Shown here one piece after another: positions 27,887-36,301 of a stretch of 64,000 bases of DNA. Source of the stretch: PALSA-270 sp963770245 (GTDB lineage Bacteria > Acidobacteriota > Terriglobia > Terriglobales > Acidobacteriaceae); NCBI GenBank assembly GCA_963770245.1, contig CAVYOX010000003.1:4978-68977 (forward strand), written 5' to 3'. Every line of letters begins with the position of its first letter. Within the stretch, counting starts at the first letter, position 1. Made by a program: the position numbers and the translations under genes. A model generated the notes under the pieces. That model ran no database searches. It was not told the origin of the DNA and saw nothing but the letters and a program-made list of their open reading frames with translations.

Positions 27887-30862
27887 TTGACTCGACTTTT
27901 CCGCGATGACTATCGCTTCAGCGGTGCAGTCCTGCGCTATACTTACGGGCACTTCAGTCTTGAGTTGGGACGGCCTGTGCCCGACGATGCGACCATCTCG
28001 AATGCGCAACCCCTAAATCCCGACGCAACCTTCGCGTCGGCGGGGCCGCAGCTCGCCGCAATTGCCGCACCCAGGTTGCCTTCCACCATCGGCCACTACC
28101 GCATTATTCGCCTGCTCGGCGAGGGCGGAATGGGTGCCGTCTACGAGGCTGAGCAGGACCAGCCCCGCCGCAAGGTCGCGCTCAAGGTCATCAAGTCCGC
28201 CTGGGCTGATCGCGAATTGCTGCGCCGGTTCGAGCTGGAGTCGCAGACTCTCGGCCGTCTCCACCATCCTGGCATCGCTCAAATCTATGAGGCCGGCACC
28301 GCCGAAACCGGGTTCGGCTCCCAACCCTTCTTTGCCATGGAGATTATCCACGGCAAGCCTCTGATCGAATACGCAGAAGCGAAGCATCTGAACACTCGCC
28401 AGCGGCTTGCCTTGATGATCCAGATTTGCGAAGCGGTTGAGCATGCCCATCAGCGCGGCATCATCCACCGCGACCTGAAACCGGGAAACATTCTGGTGGA
28501 AGAGAGCGGCCAGCCCAAGATTCTCGATTTCGGTCTGGCCCGCGTGACCGACGGCGATATGCAAGCCACGCGTCAAACCGACATGGGACAACTGCTGGGC
28601 ACGCTAGCCTACATGAGCCCCGAGCAGGTCACCGCCGACCCTCTCGCGGTTGACACGCGCAGCGATGTCTACGCGTTGGGCGTCATTCTCTACGAACTCC
28701 TCGCCGGCAAACTACCCTACGAGGTGTCGGGGCACGTGTATGAGGTGGTGAAGACGATTCAGCAGGTCGACCCCAAACCGCTAAGTTCGGCTAACCGCGA
28801 GTATCGCGGTGACATCGAGACCATCGTCGCCAAGGCTCTCGAAAAAGATAAAACCCGGCGTTACGGAGCGGCCGCGGAGTTCGCCGCCGACATCCAGTGC
28901 GTTCTGGAAGACCGGCCCATTGCGGCCAGGCCGGCCAGCACCGGCTATCAACTGCGGAAGTTTGCGCGGCGTAACAAGGTGCTGGTAACCGGAACCCTAG
29001 CGGTTTTTCTGACGCTCATCGTCGGCGTTGTGGTCAGTACGTGGCAGGCAGTTCGGGCCCGCCGAGCGGAGGTGCGTGCGCAAGCCGAAACTTCAACCGC
29101 CCAAGCTGTAGTTGATTTTTTGCAGAACGATCTGCTGGCGCAGGCCAGCGCCAACAAACAAGCGGGCCCAAAGACAAAACCGGATCCAGACCTGAAGGTG
29201 CGGACTGCGCTGGACCGTGCGGCCGAGCGCGTCGGAGATAGATTCGAAAAGCAACCGGAGGTGGAAGCAGCTATTCGTTTTACCATCGGACAGACGTATA
29301 CAGACCTCGGCCTGTACCCAGGAGCGCGCAAGCAGTTGGAGCAGGCACTGGATTTGCGCCGCAAGGTGCTGGGGGTTGAAAACCCGCAGACCCTCAGAAC
29401 CGCAGCCAAACTGGGACAGGTTACCGATTTTCTTGGGAAGTACGCTGAGGCCGAGGCGCTCCTCAGCCAGACCCTTCAGATGGAGCGCCGTGTGTTGGGT
29501 CCCGAGCATCCCGACACGCTGGCCTGCATGGCGAATCTGTGCCGCGTGTTCTCAGACCAGGGGAAGTATGCGCAGGCCGAGGCGCTCTATAAAGACACGA
29601 TCCAGCTCGAGCGACGGGTGCTTGGCGCTGAGTATCACGACACCCTCGTCGACATGGCAAATCTCGGCTGGGTCTACCTGAACCAGGGGAAAAATGCGCA
29701 GGCTGAGGAGCTCTTTCGTCAGACTTTAGAGATCCAGAGCCGGTTGCTGGGTCCCGAACATCCCAATACGCTGTCAGCCATGGTGAGTCTGGGCTGGGCC
29801 TACAGTGTTCAGAACAAGTACGCGCAGGCCGAGGTGCTGCAAAATCAGGCCCTTGAACTCGAGCGCCGCGTGCTGGGCCCAGAGCATCCCGACACCTTGG
29901 GCACTATGAACAATTTGGCAAGGACCTACGCCAACCAAGGGAAATACGCTCAGGCCGAGCCGCTCCTCGGCCAAACCCTGGAGATGGAGCGCCGTGTACT
30001 GGGTCCCGAGCATCCCACCACGCTGATCAGCATGGAGAATCTGAGCCGAGTTTATTTAGATCAGGGAAAACACGCACAGGCCGAAGCTCTATACCGCCAG
30101 ACACTGGAGATCCGACGCAGAGTGTTGGGGCCCAGCCATCCCATCACGCTGAACAACCTCATGAATTTAGCCTGGCTCGACATGGTGCAGGGGAAATACG
30201 CTGAGGCCGAGGCGCGATACAGCCAGGGTCTCGAAATCAAGCGCCGTGTCGCGGGACCGGAGGATTCGGACACCTTGGTTTTTATGGAAGGTCTGGCCGA
30301 GACCTACAAGTGGGAAGGTAAGTACGTGCAGGCTGAGGCGCTGTACAAGCAGGCCCTGGAGATTCGGCGCCACGCCGGGGGGCCGGACGATCCCGACACG
30401 CTTTCCACTATGTCCTCTTTGGCCGATGTTTATAAATCGGAGCGCAGATACTCTGAAGCTGAGACTCTGGTAAGCCATGTCCTGGAGATCCGGCGCCGCA
30501 CACTTGGCCCGGATCATTCCGACACTCTGGCTGCCGGCGGGCAATTGGCATCGATCCTGGGCTATGAAAAACAACGTGCCAAGGCGGATGCTCTTCTGCA
30601 GGAAATGCTTCCAAGGGCGAGTCAGTCCCGAGAGCAGAGCGCACTATCAAACGCCTGGTATAACTTTGCCGATGCGGCTGCGGTTGCGGGTAAAACTGAA
30701 GCTGCCATCGACTATCTGCAGAAGGCGCAAGATCTCGGTCCGCAGCCCGCGACAATCATGGCCACCGATGAAGATCTGAAGTCCCTGCGCGAAGATCCCC
30801 GCTTCATAGCTCTCATTGCTAAGGCTAAACGGCTCGCCGCCCTCCCGCAAGCGAGCAAATAG
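27887..30862 (+). CDS. Ser/Thr protein kinase with ten 42-residue TPR repeats
   Basis: A receptor-type kinase of up to 991 residues. The start is uncertain: a TTG at 27887 opens the frame, but a GTG at 27977 is in phase and lies after a TATACT box (27938-27943). In the longer numbering, GEGGMGAVY precedes K100 in KVALK, HRDLKPGN has D196, DFG is D214, and one transmembrane helix spans about 365-385. The C-terminal half (about 476-900) is a regular array of ten 42-residue kinesin-light-chain-like TPRs built on the pattern YAQAEALY, LEIRRRVLGPEHPDTL, NLA. Such arrays bind proteins or peptides. The array lies outside the membrane if the helix is a simple signal anchor. Confidence 0.92.
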   Translation: MTRLFRDDYRFSGAVLRYTYGHFSLELGRPVPDDATISNAQPLNPDATFASAGPQLAAIAAPRLPSTIGHYRIIRLLGEGGMGAVYEAEQDQPRRKVALKVIKSAWADRELLRRFELESQTLGRLHHPGIAQIYEAGTAETGFGSQPFFAMEIIHGKPLIEYAEAKHLNTRQRLALMIQICEAVEHAHQRGIIHRDLKPGNILVEESGQPKILDFGLARVTDGDMQATRQTDMGQLLGTLAYMSPEQVTADPLAVDTRSDVYALGVILYELLAGKLPYEVSGHVYEVVKTIQQVDPKPLSSANREYRGDIETIVAKALEKDKTRRYGAAAEFAADIQCVLEDRPIAARPASTGYQLRKFARRNKVLVTGTLAVFLTLIVGVVVSTWQAVRARRAEVRAQAETSTAQAVVDFLQNDLLAQASANKQAGPKTKPDPDLKVRTALDRAAERVGDRFEKQPEVEAAIRFTIGQTYTDLGLYPGARKQLEQALDLRRKVLGVENPQTLRTAAKLGQVTDFLGKYAEAEALLSQTLQMERRVLGPEHPDTLACMANLCRVFSDQGKYAQAEALYKDTIQLERRVLGAEYHDTLVDMANLGWVYLNQGKNAQAEELFRQTLEIQSRLLGPEHPNTLSAMVSLGWAYSVQNKYAQAEVLQNQALELERRVLGPEHPDTLGTMNNLARTYANQGKYAQAEPLLGQTLEMERRVLGPEHPTTLISMENLSRVYLDQGKHAQAEALYRQTLEIRRRVLGPSHPITLNNLMNLAWLDMVQGKYAEAEARYSQGLEIKRRVAGPEDSDTLVFMEGLAETYKWEGKYVQAEALYKQALEIRRHAGGPDDPDTLSTMSSLADVYKSERRYSEAETLVSHVLEIRRRTLGPDHSDTLAAGGQLASILGYEKQRAKADALLQEMLPRASQSREQSALSNAWYNFADAAAVAGKTEAAIDYLQKAQDLGPQPATIMATDEDLKSLREDPRFIALIAKAKRLAALPQASK

Positions 30863-31451
30863 TTGCGGGTAGCGCGGATCTTCTAACCTCACGGAAGTTG
30901 TACTCGATTCTCTCAATTGGCATTAAATCGCCATAAGCGGCCAATCGTTCCCATTTTGAGAGTGTGTAAAATACTGTGCTTTTGCAGGGCCGATCGGACT
31001 CTATCTTCACCAACCTGGCGGTCCACAGGTGAACGAGAATGCAAGGTCTCGTTTGGGGCCTTCTGCAATGCACGATGGATTCCAAGCATCCAGAGCCTGC
31101 CGGGGCCGAACTCATCGACTACATGACCCTTCGCGCCGCAGCGGTTGCCAATCACTCCAATCAGGACTCGCTTAAACTCCCGTCTGAAGAAAAGGAATCC
31201 AGCTGAAAAATAATAGTGCGTCTCTCTCACGCGCGCTACGTCGAGCTATTCCAATACTACGCGGTGAAAAAGTTTGCCCGGTTATCTCCGCCGAGTCACT
31301 CACCGAACACTGCAGGCGGAAATTTTGGACTTCGCAGTTCTGGGGGGGTGACGGGGAACCCTGACCTAACCCGGTAAGAGTAAGGTTTGCCGACCATCCG
31401 TCCAGAATTGTGATGTTCGCTTGACGCGATCATTTGTCTTATACTCCGCCC
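30863..31451. other. intergenic with dispersed element
   Basis: No gene is supported. The stretch 31335-31407 (AGTTCTGG at its left end, GCCGACCATCCGTCCAGAA at its right end) resembles 4545-4617 at both ends and 22228-22268 in its right half. The -10-like TATACT of the next gene ends at 31445. Confidence 0.5.
31440..31445 (+). promoter_or_regulatory. -10 box of metallo-beta-lactamase gene
   Basis: TATACT lies six bases before the start codon at 31452, with TTGACG 13 bp upstream of it, a shorter spacing than usual. Transcription would begin at or near the ATG, giving a leaderless mRNA; no purine-rich ribosome site is present. Confidence 0.4.
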
Positions 31452-32318
31452 ATGCAAATCATTCCGGTCGTTTCCCGCCTATTCATCCTTGCCCTGGCCG
31501 CTACCGGTAGCCTGGTTGCCCCGGCCAATCCCGACTGGACCGAACCGTTCCCCCCATTTCACATTGCAGGGAACTTGTACTACGTCGGGAGTAAGGGGCT
31601 GGCGAACTATCTGATCACAACACCGCAAGGAAACATCCTTATCAACAGCGACATGGAAGCCAATGTGCCAATGATTGAGGCCAGTATCGAGAAACTCGGG
31701 TTCAAGTTCAAGGACACAAAGATTTTGCTCATCAGCCACGCGCACTGGGATCACGACGCCGGGAGCGCGATGATCAAGGAGAGGACTGGCGCAACGTACA
31801 TGGTGATGGATGCGGACGTGTCCGTGGTCGAATCCGGAGGCAAGACTGATTTTGCCTACGGCAACACCGCTGTCTATCGACCCGCAAAGGTGGACCGCGT
31901 ATTGCACGATGGCGACGAGGTGAAACTTGGTGGCACGGTGCTCGTCGCGCACCTCACTCCAGGACACACCAAGGGCTGCACTACCTGGACGATGGCGGTG
32001 ACAGACCGGGGTAAGATCTACGACGTGGTGATCGTTGGCAGCCCCAATGTGAACCCCGGCTACAAACTCGTCGACAACGCGGCTTACCCTCAGATCGCTG
32101 AAGACTACGAGCGCATGTGGCGCGTTTTGAAATCGTTGCCATGCGATATTTTCCTCGGTGCCCATGGCAGCTACTTCGGACTCGAAGAAAAATACCCGCT
32201 TAGGAATGAGGGCAGTGCGAACCCGTTCGTCGATCCTGGAGGCTACAAACAATACATTGCCCAGAAGGAAGAGGATTTCCGCACCGAATTGGCAAGGCAG
32301 AAACTCGCCGCCCATTGA
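31452..32318 (+). CDS. bla: subclass B3 metallo-beta-lactamase
   Basis: A 288-residue secreted zinc hydrolase. ATG 31452 is chosen because it starts a signal peptide (hydrophobic stretch near residues 8-24 ending before NPDWTEPF). Zinc ligands of subclass B3 are all present: H96, H98, D100 and H101 in HAHWDH, H172 in TPGHTKGCTTW, and H238 in LGAHGSYF. The loop GSPNVNPGYKLV also follows the B3 pattern, in place of the B1/B2 Cys ligand. Known B3 enzymes hydrolyse penicillins, cephalosporins and often carbapenems in the periplasm; environmental members vary in activity. No regulator is adjacent. Confidence 0.9.
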   Translation: MQIIPVVSRLFILALAATGSLVAPANPDWTEPFPPFHIAGNLYYVGSKGLANYLITTPQGNILINSDMEANVPMIEASIEKLGFKFKDTKILLISHAHWDHDAGSAMIKERTGATYMVMDADVSVVESGGKTDFAYGNTAVYRPAKVDRVLHDGDEVKLGGTVLVAHLTPGHTKGCTTWTMAVTDRGKIYDVVIVGSPNVNPGYKLVDNAAYPQIAEDYERMWRVLKSLPCDIFLGAHGSYFGLEEKYPLRNEGSANPFVDPGGYKQYIAQKEEDFRTELARQKLAAH

Positions 32319-32513
32319 AAGGCGGTACGAGAGAGAAAATCGGACTCGCCTCCGATTGACCAGGAAGGACGATCGAGGAATAATGACGACATACTCGGAA
32401 ACTATCCATTCACTTTCGGACCGCCGCCAATCCACTCGGCATCGCCCGACCCACTGCCGCACTAGGAAAATCCGATTTGCCGCACACACGATTTGGCCGT
32501 TGCGCCAGGCAAC

Positions 32514-33482
32514 TTATGGGATGAGGACCGTTCTCCGACCTGGCTGTTCCCGTTGCCAAGCATTCTCTACTTCCTCTAGCGGTACGCGCTCGGTGTCGAT
32601 GCGCAGTGCACCGCAAGCAACATTCGACATCAGCTGCCGAACGGCTTCGATCCATGTCTCGGGTGACGCTGCGGCGGTGCCAGATCCGGCTCCAAGAATC
32701 TCCAATCGCGAGCTTCGCAGCACCGCGGCGGGTAGCGAAATAGTAGGCCCCGCGCTGTCGCCGACCTCGACCAGCCGGACTCGGGATGAAGCTGGCTTCA
32801 AGTCTTTTCGTGCCATGGCGGCAAGAAGGGCTTCGGTGGTAGGACCCCAAAGGTAGTCGAGAATGACGTCGAAGCCGGCATCACCCGCTTCGCGAACGAA
32901 CGCCTCGCTGAGATCTTGGCCAGGCTTCCCGAGGGGGATGGTCGTGTCGGCTCCGAGCTCGTGAAGAGTATTCAGTACTTGTTCGTTCCGTCCGGCCGCA
33001 ATCACCCGCCGAGCGCCGAGAAGCTTGGCCATTTGAATAGCGAGCTTGCCCGTGACTCCGGTTGCACCGAGGATGAGAACAGTCTCCCCCGGAGCAAGCT
33101 GGGCACGCCAGACCAGCGCACCCCAGGCAGACAGGCCGGGGTTTACCACGGCTGCGGCGATTTCATCGTTAACCTTGTCGGGAATCGGAAAACAGCGCGC
33201 CCGCGTCACGACGGTGCGCTCCGCCATACTGCCGTACGGCGGCCGAGGGCCGCCGAAAAACACCCGCGTATCGTCGTCCAGGCGCCCGACTCCGTCCACG
33301 CCGCACACAACGGGCAGTTTGCGGTACGCTGCGTAGTGCGAGCCGCTAGCCATTTGCCGATCGATCGGTTTGAGCGCCGCCGCCCGAACGTGGACGACCA
33401 CCTCGTTTTCTTCCGCAACCGGTTCGGGAAACTGCTCGAAGTGTGGGGGTTGATTGATGGTATTAAGCACAGCCGCGTTCAT
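32514..33482 (-). CDS. zinc-independent MDR oxidoreductase (quinone reductase-like)
   Basis: A 322-residue medium-chain dehydrogenase/reductase of the NADPH:quinone-oxidoreductase branch. ATG 33482 is preferred over the TTG at 33500 because AAGGA lies about eight bases upstream. It has the GroES-like N-terminal domain and the nucleotide-binding segment ILGATGVTGKLAIQMAKLLGA with the basic RVIAAGRN that favours NADPH. The cysteine clusters of zinc-binding alcohol dehydrogenases are absent. Substrate is probably a quinone or an enone. The divergent AraC-type gene 188 bp away may control it. Confidence 0.87.
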   Translation of the reverse strand: MNAAVLNTINQPPHFEQFPEPVAEENEVVVHVRAAALKPIDRQMASGSHYAAYRKLPVVCGVDGVGRLDDDTRVFFGGPRPPYGSMAERTVVTRARCFPIPDKVNDEIAAAVVNPGLSAWGALVWRAQLAPGETVLILGATGVTGKLAIQMAKLLGARRVIAAGRNEQVLNTLHELGADTTIPLGKPGQDLSEAFVREAGDAGFDVILDYLWGPTTEALLAAMARKDLKPASSRVRLVEVGDSAGPTISLPAAVLRSSRLEILGAGSGTAAASPETWIEAVRQLMSNVACGALRIDTERVPLEEVENAWQREQPGRRTVLIP

Positions 33483-33670
33483 GGTCGCGTCCTTTCCCAA
33501 TGCCTGAATTTATTTTCGAAACGTGTCGTTGCTCGTTTTCCTTGGTTCCATTTCCTTGCTTCCCTTTCTTGCCTTTCCCTCATCTGCCCCGTACTCTAGC
33601 TACATTCGGCTTGGCCTGCTAACGAGAAAGTGGCGATTTTTGTCGGGAAAGGGTCAGTCCCGTAAAATTC

Positions 33671-34477
33671 ATGTTCACCGTCCCCAAGAATGTGGAGGAA
33701 CTGCGCCGCCTCGCCGAGAGCGACGCACCAGTACTCGCATTTGCCTTCAAGAGGCGTGGGGCTGAGGATTGGGCACCCGAGCACAGTCACGCCCGCGGGC
33801 AGTTCTTCGCACTGACTCGGGGACTGCTGATTGTGGAAGCGGGCAGTGAACGGTGGATGTTTCCCTCCCAGCGTTGTGCCTGGATTCCCCCTGATTGCAT
33901 GCACAAGGCTCGCTCCGTGGGAGGAGCGGCGGGCGCTATGGTTTACCTGTCGGCAAAGATGTGCCGCGGACTGCCCGGCAAGCCGTGTCTGTTTAGCTCA
34001 TCAGGGTTATTGTTTGCGATCGTTCAGCGGGTTCTCGCGTGGAATCCCGGGGAGCCCCTCAACCCAGAACGGAAGCGCCTACTCACGGTTCTTCATGACG
34101 AGATTGCGCAGCCTGAACAACAACCTTTGCGTTTGCCCCTGCCGAGAGACCACAGGCTGGCCAGAGTTGCTCATGCTCTGCTCGATGATGTGAGCGACGA
34201 CCGCGGGTTGGACGACTGGGCGCATTTTGTTGGTATGTCCCGCCGTACCTTCATGCGTGCCTTTTCCGCTGAGACGGGTATGTCGTTTGGCCGTTGGCGG
34301 CAGCAGGCACGGCTGTGCGCTGCGGTCGAAATACTGATTCAGGGTAAATCTGTAACGGAAGCGGCAGTTTCGGTGGGTTACGACAGCGTGAGCGCCTTTA
34401 TCCAAATGTTCCAGAAGATGCTCGGAACCACGCCACAGATGTACTTTCGAAGTAAGCAAGAACCAGTGCTCAAGTAG
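33671..34477 (+). CDS. AraC family transcriptional regulator
   Basis: A 268-residue regulator. The N-terminal half is a cupin-type sensor (EHSHARGQFFAL near 38-49, then RCAWIPPDCMHKA near 68-80); the C-terminal 100 residues hold the two helix-turn-helix motifs: LDDWAHFVGMSRRTFMRAFSAETG and SVTEAAVSVGYDSVSAFIQMFQKMLGTTP. It is divergent from the oxidoreductase gene at 32514-33482; such pairs usually mean that the regulator controls the enzyme. The gene is monocistronic and ends convergent to the ABC operon. Confidence 0.92.
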   Translation: MFTVPKNVEELRRLAESDAPVLAFAFKRRGAEDWAPEHSHARGQFFALTRGLLIVEAGSERWMFPSQRCAWIPPDCMHKARSVGGAAGAMVYLSAKMCRGLPGKPCLFSSSGLLFAIVQRVLAWNPGEPLNPERKRLLTVLHDEIAQPEQQPLRLPLPRDHRLARVAHALLDDVSDDRGLDDWAHFVGMSRRTFMRAFSAETGMSFGRWRQQARLCAAVEILIQGKSVTEAAVSVGYDSVSAFIQMFQKMLGTTPQMYFRSKQEPVLK

Positions 34478-34553
34478 TATTTGGGAATCCTGACTCGACA
34501 ACCCAGTGGCTGTCCCGTTGGCGTTTCCTCCGCGGTAACGGGCGCCCGGGAAG

Positions 34554-35369
34554 CTACAAGTCACCCCTGCGTTGTAAGTTGCGCAAAGTCAGCACCACGG
34601 CAAGCGCGCCCAGGGCGATAAACACGCCGGCGCAGGTGATCCATGCCGGGTATAGCTGCCTGGGAGGAGCGAACGACGCAGTCAGGAAGAAAAACGGGTT
34701 TACATACATCGGCAGGCGGATGTTCAGTGGGATATCGTACCAACTACCGGTTGCATTTGCTTGCTGCGCAGGCTCGTGAATCTGCAGGCGTATGAAGAAG
34801 ATGATGGCCGTCACCACGCTGATTGCAACCACGGTGGAATAGGTCACGGCGGTGGCATGGATGCTCCGCTGGAAGGCCGAGGACCAATAAAGACCGATCG
34901 CGCTCATGCAGGCCAGGATAATTACGGTTGTCAACGTGGCGCTGAAGACTTCCCAGGGGCCGATGCCGCCAAACGCGAAGGCCAAGCTCAGCACCGGTAG
35001 GCTGGTGACGAGTAATAGCAGGACGAACAACAGTGAAGAGACAAACTTGCCCCACCAGATCTGCCGAGAACTTAGCAACGAAGTAAGCAGACCCGCGAGG
35101 GTTCGTTGCTCCTTCTCAATGCTGATGGAGCCGGCGCTGAAGATGGGCGCGAGCAGCAGCAAGAGTGCGAGTTGTGAATACGCGATGGTCAGAAACAGAG
35201 CCACGCCCACCGTTGATCCCTGAATGCCGGGCCCGGGGCGCCCGGTTGTTGTCACGAAGTAGGCGAAGGTTACGATCGCGCCGAGAACGACTAAGTATAG
35301 GGAGGGCAACAGCCAACCACGTCGTTCACGCATGCGTTGCCGCAGTTCTTTTCGGATCATCGGGTTCAT
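34554..35369 (-). CDS. ABC-2 type transporter permease
   Basis: A 271-residue integral membrane protein with six predicted helices (near 20-40, 58-80, 108-130, 140-162, 172-195, 240-262). The cytoplasmic loop with SISIEKEQRTLAGLLTSLLS (about 82-101) is the ABC-2 family coupling element. The ATG overlaps the stop of the ATPase gene (ATGA), so translation is coupled. It is the last gene of a three-gene operon; with the ATPase and the exported protein upstream it forms a GldA/GldF/GldG-like exporter. Substrate unknown. Confidence 0.9.
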   Translation of the reverse strand: MNPMIRKELRQRMRERRGWLLPSLYLVVLGAIVTFAYFVTTTGRPGPGIQGSTVGVALFLTIAYSQLALLLLLAPIFSAGSISIEKEQRTLAGLLTSLLSSRQIWWGKFVSSLLFVLLLLVTSLPVLSLAFAFGGIGPWEVFSATLTTVIILACMSAIGLYWSSAFQRSIHATAVTYSTVVAISVVTAIIFFIRLQIHEPAQQANATGSWYDIPLNIRLPMYVNPFFFLTASFAPPRQLYPAWITCAGVFIALGALAVVLTLRNLQRRGDL

Positions 35370-36301
35370 GGACGCCTCTTCTGGAAAGCCAGCCGATACC
35401 GTTCCTCTAGACCGAGCGCGCGGTGATCGAAGCGGAGGACGTTCACGCCGGCCACGACTAGGGTCCGCAGGAGGGCCGCAACCTGCTCGTCTGCGCCAGC
35501 GATCTCCACAACCAGACGGCCGGCGCTCGATTCGAGGATGCGCGTGCCGGCAAGGGACTTCACACTGTTCACCGCGGGACCGGCGTCGCCGAGCAGTTCA
35601 ATCTCGTAGATCCGCAGCGGAGCTTGCGGCGCTCGCAGTTGGATCACGGAATGTCCCTCGACATCGGCGGCATTGCGTCCCGCGCCAATCAGGGCGATCT
35701 GCGTGCAGATGTCTTCGAGGTCGTTCAGAATATGCGAGGAGATCAGGATGGTGATGCCTTCGGCCTGTAATTGTTTGAGTTGCTCGCGCAGCTCGATGCG
35801 AGCGATGGGATCGAGTCCGGTGGCGGGTTCATCGAGCAACAGGACCTTGGGGTCGTGCAGCAACGTTTTGGCTAGAACGAGGCGCTGCTTCATGCCAAAC
35901 GAGAGTTGTTCGACGGAATCGCGGCTGCGATCGACGAGTCCGGAGCGCTCCAGGGCTCGGCCGACGGCGGCTTGGTGGCGGGCCCCCTTGAGTTGGAACG
36001 CGTCAGCGAAAAACTCCAGGAACTCGCGCACACTCATGTCCTGGTACACTCCGGGCTGATCGGGCAGATAGCCAATGAGGCGTTTTACCTCGTGCGCTTG
36101 CGTGCTGACGCTGAGGCCGCCGATCTGGGCGGTACCGTTATCCATTGGCAGGAGCGTGGAAAGGACCTTCATTAGCGTGGTCTTCCCGGCGCCGTTCGGG
36201 CCGACCAGGCCGAACAGTTCTCCCGCGCCGACGTGCAAAGTGAAGCCATCGAGCGCCTGGGTGCCGTCGAACTTCTTGCGAATTGCCTCGACATCGATCA
36301 T
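35366..36301 (-). CDS. ABC transporter ATP-binding protein
   Basis: A 311-residue ATPase. ATG 36301 is the start: it overlaps the upstream stop by 4 bp, and homology begins with DVEAIRKKFDGTQALDG. Walker A GPNGAGKTT lies at 34-42, the signature is LSFGM at 132-136 instead of the usual LSGGQ, and Walker B LLLDEPATGLDP at about 153-164, followed by the switch His region ISSHIL. The last 90 residues are an extension similar to C-terminal domains of GldA-like ATPases. It energises the ABC-2 permease at 34554. Confidence 0.92.
   Translation of the reverse strand: MIDVEAIRKKFDGTQALDGFTLHVGAGELFGLVGPNGAGKTTLMKVLSTLLPMDNGTAQIGGLSVSTQAHEVKRLIGYLPDQPGVYQDMSVREFLEFFADAFQLKGARHQAAVGRALERSGLVDRSRDSVEQLSFGMKQRLVLAKTLLHDPKVLLLDEPATGLDPIARIELREQLKQLQAEGITILISSHILNDLEDICTQIALIGAGRNAADVEGHSVIQLRAPQAPLRIYEIELLGDAGPAVNSVKSLAGTRILESSAGRLVVEIAGADEQVAALLRTLVVAGVNVLRFDHRALGLEERYRLAFQKRRP

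Noticed and set aside
29313..30575. Regular 126-bp periodicity that could be taken for a CRISPR-like array
   Set aside because: The period is 42 codons of TPR repeats inside one reading frame; there are no spacers.
31479..32489. 336-codon minus-strand frame over the metallo-beta-lactamase
   Set aside because: The plus strand carries all zinc ligands; the antisense frame shows no family pattern.
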